Part shown: piece by piece, positions 5,024 to 8,167 of the stretch
How the letters are laid out: every line of letters begins with the position of its first letter
Numbering within the stretch: position 1 is the stretch's first letter
NCBI GenBank assembly: GCA_016206515.1
Contig: JACQRN010000056.1
Coordinates: 1-8,167 of the forward strand
Origin: Planctomycetota bacterium
Lineage (GTDB): Bacteria; Planctomycetota; SBBH01; JACQRN01
Length of the DNA stretch: 8,167 bases
Direction: 5' to 3'
Program-made: the position numbers and the translations under genes
The notes under the pieces: generated by a model
What the model was told of the DNA's origin: nothing
The model's database searches: none
The model's input: the letters and a program-made list of their open reading frames with translations, nothing else

Positions 5024-6174
5024 CAGAATATCACGTAGCCAGAACTCAATGGCTCCAGGCGATCGAGGGCGCCTGGTCGCGGAAACCGCTCCTCTGGATC
5101 GCGGGGGTCCGGCGCGTGGGGAAGACCTCCCTGTGCCTCTCGATCCCGGGGATCGAGCTGTTCGATTGCGAACTCCCCAGGGTCCGGCGCTCCATGGAGG
5201 ATCCCGAGGCGTTCCTCGACGGGGTCCGGGGGAAACGGATCGCCCTCGACGAGATCCACCGCCTGCCGAACCCGTCGGAACTCCTGAAGATCGCCGCCGA
5301 CCACTACCCGGACGTCCGGATCCTGGCCACCGGATCGTCCACCCTCGGGGCGACGGCGAAGTTCCGCGACACCCTCGCCGGACGCAAGGAGACGCTCTGG
5401 CTGACACCGATGACGTCGGCGGACCTGCGCGACTTCGGCGGCGGGAACCTGCCTCACCGCCTCCTGCGGGGCGGGCTTCCCCCCTTCTTCCTGGCCGGGG
5501 ACGATCCCGAGCGCGACTTCCAGGAATGGATGGACGCCTACTGGGCGAAGGACATCCAGGAGATGTTCCGGCTGGAGCGGCGGACCGCGTTCCTGGCGTT
5601 CGTCGAGATGCTCCTGGCCCAGAGCGGCGGGATCTTCGAGGCGACGCGGTTCGCCAGCGCCTGCGGCGTGAGCCACACGACGATCCGGAACTACCTCGGC
5701 GCGCTCGAGGCGACCTTCGTCGCGCACGTCGTGAGGCCGTACAGCACCCGCCGGTCGGTCGAGATCGTCGCCGCCCCGAAGGTGTACGGATTCGACACGG
5801 GGTTCGTCTGCCACGAACGCGGATGGACCTCCCTGCGCGGCGAGGATCTCGGCGCCCTCTGGGAGCACTACGTCCTCAACGAGATGCACGGACGCCTGCA
5901 GCAGCGGCGTCCGATCCGGTACTGGCGCGACAAGCAGGGGCGCGAGGTCGACTTCATCCTCGTCCCGCGAGGCAAGCCCCCCGTCGCGATCGAGTGCAAG
6001 TGGTCCGCCGCCGCCTTCGACCCCGCCTCCCTGCTCGCGTTCCGGCGCCTCTATCCGTCCGGCCGCAACCTCGTCGTCGCCCACGACGTGGACCGCCCGT
6101 TCGAGCGGACCGTCGGCCCCGTGCGGGTGCGCTATGTGGGGCTGGAGGGGATGCTGGACGGGATCTCGGGGTGA
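5017..6174 (+). CDS. AAA family ATPase with DUF4143 domain
   Basis: The 385-residue product is a complete stand-alone AAA_14/DUF4143 ATPase. Walker A is GVRRVGKTS (30-38). Walker B is RIALDEIHRL (74-83) with D78/E79, and ATGSST (104-109) is the sensor-1 segment. The DUF4143 half has a winged-helix-like stretch, EATRFASACGVSHTTIRNYLGALE (208-231), and ends with a PD-(D/E)XK-like motif, GREVDFILV (309-316) followed by AIECKWS (324-330), where D312, E326 and K328 occupy the nuclease-like positions. Length and domain order are normal. ATG at 5017 begins close to the family start, and the palindrome and promoter agree with it. Members of this family are common single-gene accessory loci of unknown biological role. 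Having both a winged helix and an operator-like palindrome at its own start suggests autoregulation. It is divergent from the four-helix-bundle gene and convergent with the gene at 7140-6253. Confidence 0.93.
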   Translation: MKPEYHVARTQWLQAIEGAWSRKPLLWIAGVRRVGKTSLCLSIPGIELFDCELPRVRRSMEDPEAFLDGVRGKRIALDEIHRLPNPSELLKIAADHYPDVRILATGSSTLGATAKFRDTLAGRKETLWLTPMTSADLRDFGGGNLPHRLLRGGLPPFFLAGDDPERDFQEWMDAYWAKDIQEMFRLERRTAFLAFVEMLLAQSGGIFEATRFASACGVSHTTIRNYLGALEATFVAHVVRPYSTRRSVEIVAAPKVYGFDTGFVCHERGWTSLRGEDLGALWEHYVLNEMHGRLQQRRPIRYWRDKQGREVDFILVPRGKPPVAIECKWSAAAFDPASLLAFRRLYPSGRNLVVAHDVDRPFERTVGPVRVRYVGLEGMLDGISG

Positions 6175-6225
6175 CGGGCGGGCGACCTCGCCACGGCAGG
6201 CGAAGTGCTGCCGGCGCCCGACATT

Positions 6226-6243
6226 GCCCGGCTACCGCCGGGC
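6226..6243. terminator. GC hairpin between convergent genes, possible terminator
   Basis: GCCCGGC (6226-6232) and GCCGGGC (6237-6243) form a perfect 7-bp stem with a TACC loop in the 78-base gap between the ATPase stop and the convergent stop at 6253. Its position suits a shared terminator, but there is no T-run on either strand, so support is weak. Confidence 0.35.
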
Positions 6244-6252
6244 GCGGATGCG

Positions 6253-7140
6253 CTATTCCCCCACGTCCTCCAAGCGCGATTCCGATTCGTACGATTTGCG
6301 AAGGATCTTCAGCAGCGCGTCCCGGCTACGCGCCAGATCCTCGCCGCCGAGCCGGATCCGATACCGCCGTGAACGCGCCTTGTAATCCATCATGTCGAGT
6401 CCCGCCGCGTCGATCTCCTCCTGTGTCCCGGCATCCTGGGCGAGGCGGAGCTCCATCAGAACGGAGTTCCGACGTGGCTTGAAGACGACGAAGTTATCCG
6501 GCTGCCCGTCCCGACCCATGCCGATGTAGTTCTTGGTGTACTTCAACGAGTGCCCGCGAGCCACATCCCGCAGCAGTCCGAACATGCCGTCGACGATCTC
6601 CAGGGAGGCGCGGGACCCCTTCCTCTCCCAGTACCCCCGGTCCGTCACCTCGGCTTCGCCGACCTCGTCGTCATCGATCCCGCGCGACAGCACGTCCAGG
6701 ACCTTCGTGAATACCAGGGTGATCCAATCCCCCACCTGAAACGCCTTCATCTGGATCGCGATGATGGGGACGGCCCCGTTGAACAGGCCGATCACGCTCT
6801 GGAACCGGCTTGTCACGTCCTCCGCGACCAGGACAGCGCAATGGTTGTGCTCACGGTAACGCCTCCGCTCCGCGTCCCAGTATTCGAGCGTTCGGATAAT
6901 GTGCGATGCGTTCGTGCCGCCCAGTTGGATCTCAACTTTATAACGCATCTCCCCGTCCGCATCTTCGAGCAGCAGGTCGAGTCTCCCCGCGCCGGGTTGC
7001 GACCTCTCCCTGGCCTTGAGCACGACTTCCCCCAACCCGAGGATGGAGGGGTCTTCCGCGATGCGATCCTGTACCCAGCGCTCGTTCAGCTCCGGGTTCC
7101 CCTGAAGAGGGATCGGCACTGCCTTCGTAAAATTGGGCAC
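6253..7140 (-). CDS. PD-(D/E)XK nuclease-like protein with C-terminal DUF5655-like domain
   Basis: This 295-residue protein has an N-terminal nuclease-like fold: ERWVQDRIAEDPSILGLG (20-37) gives the first acidic helix (E30), GRLDLLL holds D55, and YKVEIQLGG holds E70-I-Q72, so the usual catalytic lysine is glutamine. HIIRTLEYW (80-88) and HCAVLVAEDVTSRF (100-113) complete the fold. The C-terminal part, about 198-288 (NYIGMGRDGQPDNFVVFKP, then RYRIRLGGEDL and ILRKSYES), resembles DUF5655. A DNA-binding or DNA-cutting role is plausible, but E-x-Q variants can be active or inactive. GTG at 7140 is preferred because it lies at the transcription start predicted from the promoter at 7146-7174; ATG at 7155 is the alternative and would add five residues. 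No Shine-Dalgarno precedes either. No partner gene is adjacent on the strand, so it seems to be a single-gene module. Confidence 0.8.
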   Translation of the reverse strand: MPNFTKAVPIPLQGNPELNERWVQDRIAEDPSILGLGEVVLKARERSQPGAGRLDLLLEDADGEMRYKVEIQLGGTNASHIIRTLEYWDAERRRYREHNHCAVLVAEDVTSRFQSVIGLFNGAVPIIAIQMKAFQVGDWITLVFTKVLDVLSRGIDDDEVGEAEVTDRGYWERKGSRASLEIVDGMFGLLRDVARGHSLKYTKNYIGMGRDGQPDNFVVFKPRRNSVLMELRLAQDAGTQEEIDAAGLDMMDYKARSRRYRIRLGGEDLARSRDALLKILRKSYESESRLEDVGE

Positions 7141-7145
7141 ACCGG

Positions 7146-7174
7146 AACGTAGCATGACCGCATACTGCGGTCAA
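7146..7174 (-). promoter_or_regulatory. Promoter with palindrome in the spacer for the PD-(D/E)XK-like gene
   Basis: On the minus strand TTGACC (7169-7174) and TACGTT (7146-7151) are 17 bp apart, the first close to and the second a weak match to consensus. Between and overlapping them lies a perfect inverted repeat, GACCGCA-N3-TGCGGTC (7156-7172). Transcription would begin about 7139, at the GTG at 7140. The palindrome is certain; the promoter call is moderate because of the weak -10. Confidence 0.5.
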
Positions 7175-7205
7175 CGCGGCAGCCCGCGCCTCCGACGCCG
7201 CCCGA

Positions 7206-7598
7206 TCAGCGCCCGCGCAGGTAGCGGCCGGGCGTCAGGACGCGGAGCGGACCGACGAGACGCCCCAGGAGGGGGCCGAAATCCCCCAGGTCCCCCGTCA
7301 GAAGATGCGTCGCTCCGGCGTCGAGCGCGGCGAGGAGAATCGGGACGTCCTTCCCCGGGAGGACGATCCCCTCCGGGAGGGGGCGGACGACGGGGTGCGC
7401 CACGATGCGGACACCCCGCGACAGCCGGTCAAGTCGCGAGAGACGGTCCGCCCCCCGAAGGTTCGTGCGCGCCTCCTCCAAAGCGTACCCGGACGTGATC
7501 CGCTCGATCTCCTGCAGCTTCCACAACGCTGCGATCCCTGCGTTCGGCCTGTACGCCGCCGAGAACAGGACGTTCGCGTCGAGGAAGACGCGGTCCAA
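7206..7598 (-). CDS. PIN-domain protein, putative ribonuclease toxin
   Basis: The 130-residue product is a single PIN domain. The N-terminal strand VFLDANVLFSA (4-14) carries D7, ALEEARTNL (39-47) carries the second acid E41/E42, GKDVPILLAAL (82-92) carries D84, and LLTGDLGDFG (99-108) carries D103/D106, so the acidic active site is intact. PIN toxins cleave RNA using divalent metal and are restrained by a partner antitoxin. The start is TTG at 7598, 3 bases after the antitoxin stop, with GGAG about 8 bases upstream; a later start would cut into the first catalytic strand. The gene order antitoxin then toxin, nearly abutting, is the typical type II toxin-antitoxin layout. Confidence 0.88.
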   Translation of the reverse strand: MDRVFLDANVLFSAAYRPNAGIAALWKLQEIERITSGYALEEARTNLRGADRLSRLDRLSRGVRIVAHPVVRPLPEGIVLPGKDVPILLAALDAGATHLLTGDLGDFGPLLGRLVGPLRVLTPGRYLRGR

Positions 7599-7601
7599 AC
7601 C

Positions 7602-7892
7602 CTACGCTCCGGAGGGGCTCTCGTGGCGAACCTTCGACGGATCGAGCCCCAAGCGCCGGACCTCCTCCGAGGCCTTCTGGAAGTCTTCCGTGTCGACGGC
7701 GTTCGACAGGAGGAACTCCGCCTGCCTTTCGCGGGAGTAGATCTCGACCGGGACGACGGCAGCCGGCCGCAACAGGATCCCCTCCGCGGTCGGCTCGGCG
7801 ACGACCATCGCCCCTTCCCCAAGCCCGTACCGCTTGCGCAGGTCCGCCGGGATCACATAGGTGCCGCGTCGCCCCACCTTCGATGCAGACAT
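7602..7892 (-). CDS. AbrB/MazE-type (SpoVT-AbrB) antitoxin of PIN module
   Basis: The 96-residue protein begins with a swapped-hairpin AbrB DNA-binding domain: MSASKVGRRGTYVIPADLRK (1-20), RYGLGEGAMVVAE and GILLRPA (38-44). The C-terminal half (VEIYSRERQAEFLLSNAV, then DTEDFQKASEEVRRLGL) is predicted helical and is the part that normally blocks the PIN toxin. ATG at 7892 is chosen because the AbrB fold begins right there; the open frame to 8075 adds sequence containing the promoter. No Shine-Dalgarno precedes it, and the promoter predicts transcription beginning 1-3 bases upstream, so translation is probably leaderless. The TAG stop is 3 bases from the TTG of the toxin gene. Confidence 0.9.
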   Translation of the reverse strand: MSASKVGRRGTYVIPADLRKRYGLGEGAMVVAEPTAEGILLRPAAVVPVEIYSRERQAEFLLSNAVDTEDFQKASEEVRRLGLDPSKVRHESPSGA

Positions 7893-7900
7893 GACGTAAT

Positions 7901-7928
7901 ATCGTACTATCCGATTATCCGATGTCAA
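7901..7928 (-). promoter_or_regulatory. Promoter with tandem 8-bp repeat for AbrB/PIN operon
   Basis: On the minus strand a perfect TTGACA (7923-7928) and TACGAT (7901-7906, 4 of 6) are 16 bp apart, giving a predicted start near 7893-7895. The plus strand reads TATCCGAT twice in tandem (7908-7915 and 7916-7923), filling almost exactly the spacer between the two elements. Tandem sites in the spacer are a natural place for AbrB-type autorepression. Confidence 0.6.
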
Positions 7929-8084
7929 ATCCGGAATGCGACCGGTGGCACGCGCAATAGCCCAAGCGCCCGCCGGGGAAACCGGATGGTCGCCCACGGC
8001 GCGGCGTGCGACCTGACCGCATTTCTTGATCGCGTGCGAAGCGCCTGAACCGGGAGATCCCAACCGACGTCGCAAACGGATGCA

Positions 8085-8165
8085 TCAAGCGCGCGGCAGC
8101 GGCCCCCGTCCCAGCAGTTTGCGGAGAGCATTGACCGACAGAAGCCGACCGCGGATGCGGTGAAT
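8085..8165 (-). CDS. Possible C-terminus of a minus-strand gene running off the right edge
   Basis: A frame open to the window edge ends at TGA 8085-8087 and encodes a 26-residue basic tail, including RGRLLSVNALRKLLGRG, that looks more protein-like than the alternatives. It has no start inside the window and no family can be named. If real, it would lie upstream of the AbrB/PIN operon on the same strand. The bases from 7929 to 8084 hold no convincing gene. Confidence 0.25.
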   Translation of the reverse strand: MHRIRGRLLSVNALRKLLGRGPLPRA

Positions 8166-8167
8166 CA

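Noticed and set aside
4954..6084. Long antisense open frame opposite the ATPase gene
   Set aside because: It is a GC-rich shadow: the product is rich in R, G, P, E and V without domains, while the plus strand encodes a complete AAA/DUF4143 protein.
1313..7892. Integron cassette array, suggested by many small toxin-antitoxin modules
   Set aside because: Modules face both directions and carry their own promoters, and no recombination-site cores with paired GTT-type and AAC-type ends were seen between them.
7925..8131. 68-codon minus-strand frame upstream of the AbrB gene
   Set aside because: Runs through the promoter region, has no domain or codon bias, and contradicts the frame that better explains the right edge.

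Overview
The window is GC-rich bacterial DNA in which real coding frames are strongly biased to G or C at third codon positions. This suits a high-GC proteobacterium or Desulfobacterota-like organism, but nothing here fixes the taxon and that placement is a guess. There is no rRNA, tRNA, insertion sequence or CRISPR array.

Layout. The left edge (4-1371, +) holds one chromosomal-type gene, a QEGLA-motif (DUF1704/MATCAP-like) putative metallopeptidase. The rest is a string of small, mostly self-contained accessory modules in mixed orientation: (a) 2030-1313 (-), a small helper protein plus a nucleotidyltransferase whose 3' end overlaps the QEGLA gene antisense; (b) 2119-2944 (+), an XRE-type HTH protein plus a second nucleotidyltransferase; (c) 2990-4094 (+), an RHH-like/DUF6922-like putative antitoxin plus an AbiEii-type nucleotidyltransferase; (d) 4771-4427 (-), a four-helix-bundle (S23/Avd-like) protein between GC-rich repeat tracts, with a long hairpin over its ribosome binding site; (e) 5017-6174 (+), a lone AAA ATPase with DUF4143; (f) 7140-6253 (-), a PD-(D/E)XK-like protein with a variant E-x-Q motif; (g) 7892-7206 (-), an AbrB-type antitoxin plus a PIN-domain toxin. 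A possible C-terminus of a further minus-strand gene lies at the right edge.

How it works together. Modules a, b, c and g have the two-gene, overlapping or abutting layout of toxin-antitoxin operons, with the small DNA-binding or helper gene first. Three different nucleotidyltransferase modules lie side by side within 2.8 kb. The AT-rich islands in this GC-rich sequence are mostly the promoters of the modules. Modules c, e, f and g have recognisable -35/-10 elements 16-17 bp apart, with a palindrome or direct repeat overlapping the promoter, and start codons at or within about 12 nt of the predicted transcription start. Module b has an AT-rich palindrome just upstream of a GTG with no Shine-Dalgarno. 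The picture is of a toxin-antitoxin/defence-type accessory island built from autoregulated, leaderless or near-leaderless modules. Functions are inferred from family resemblance only.
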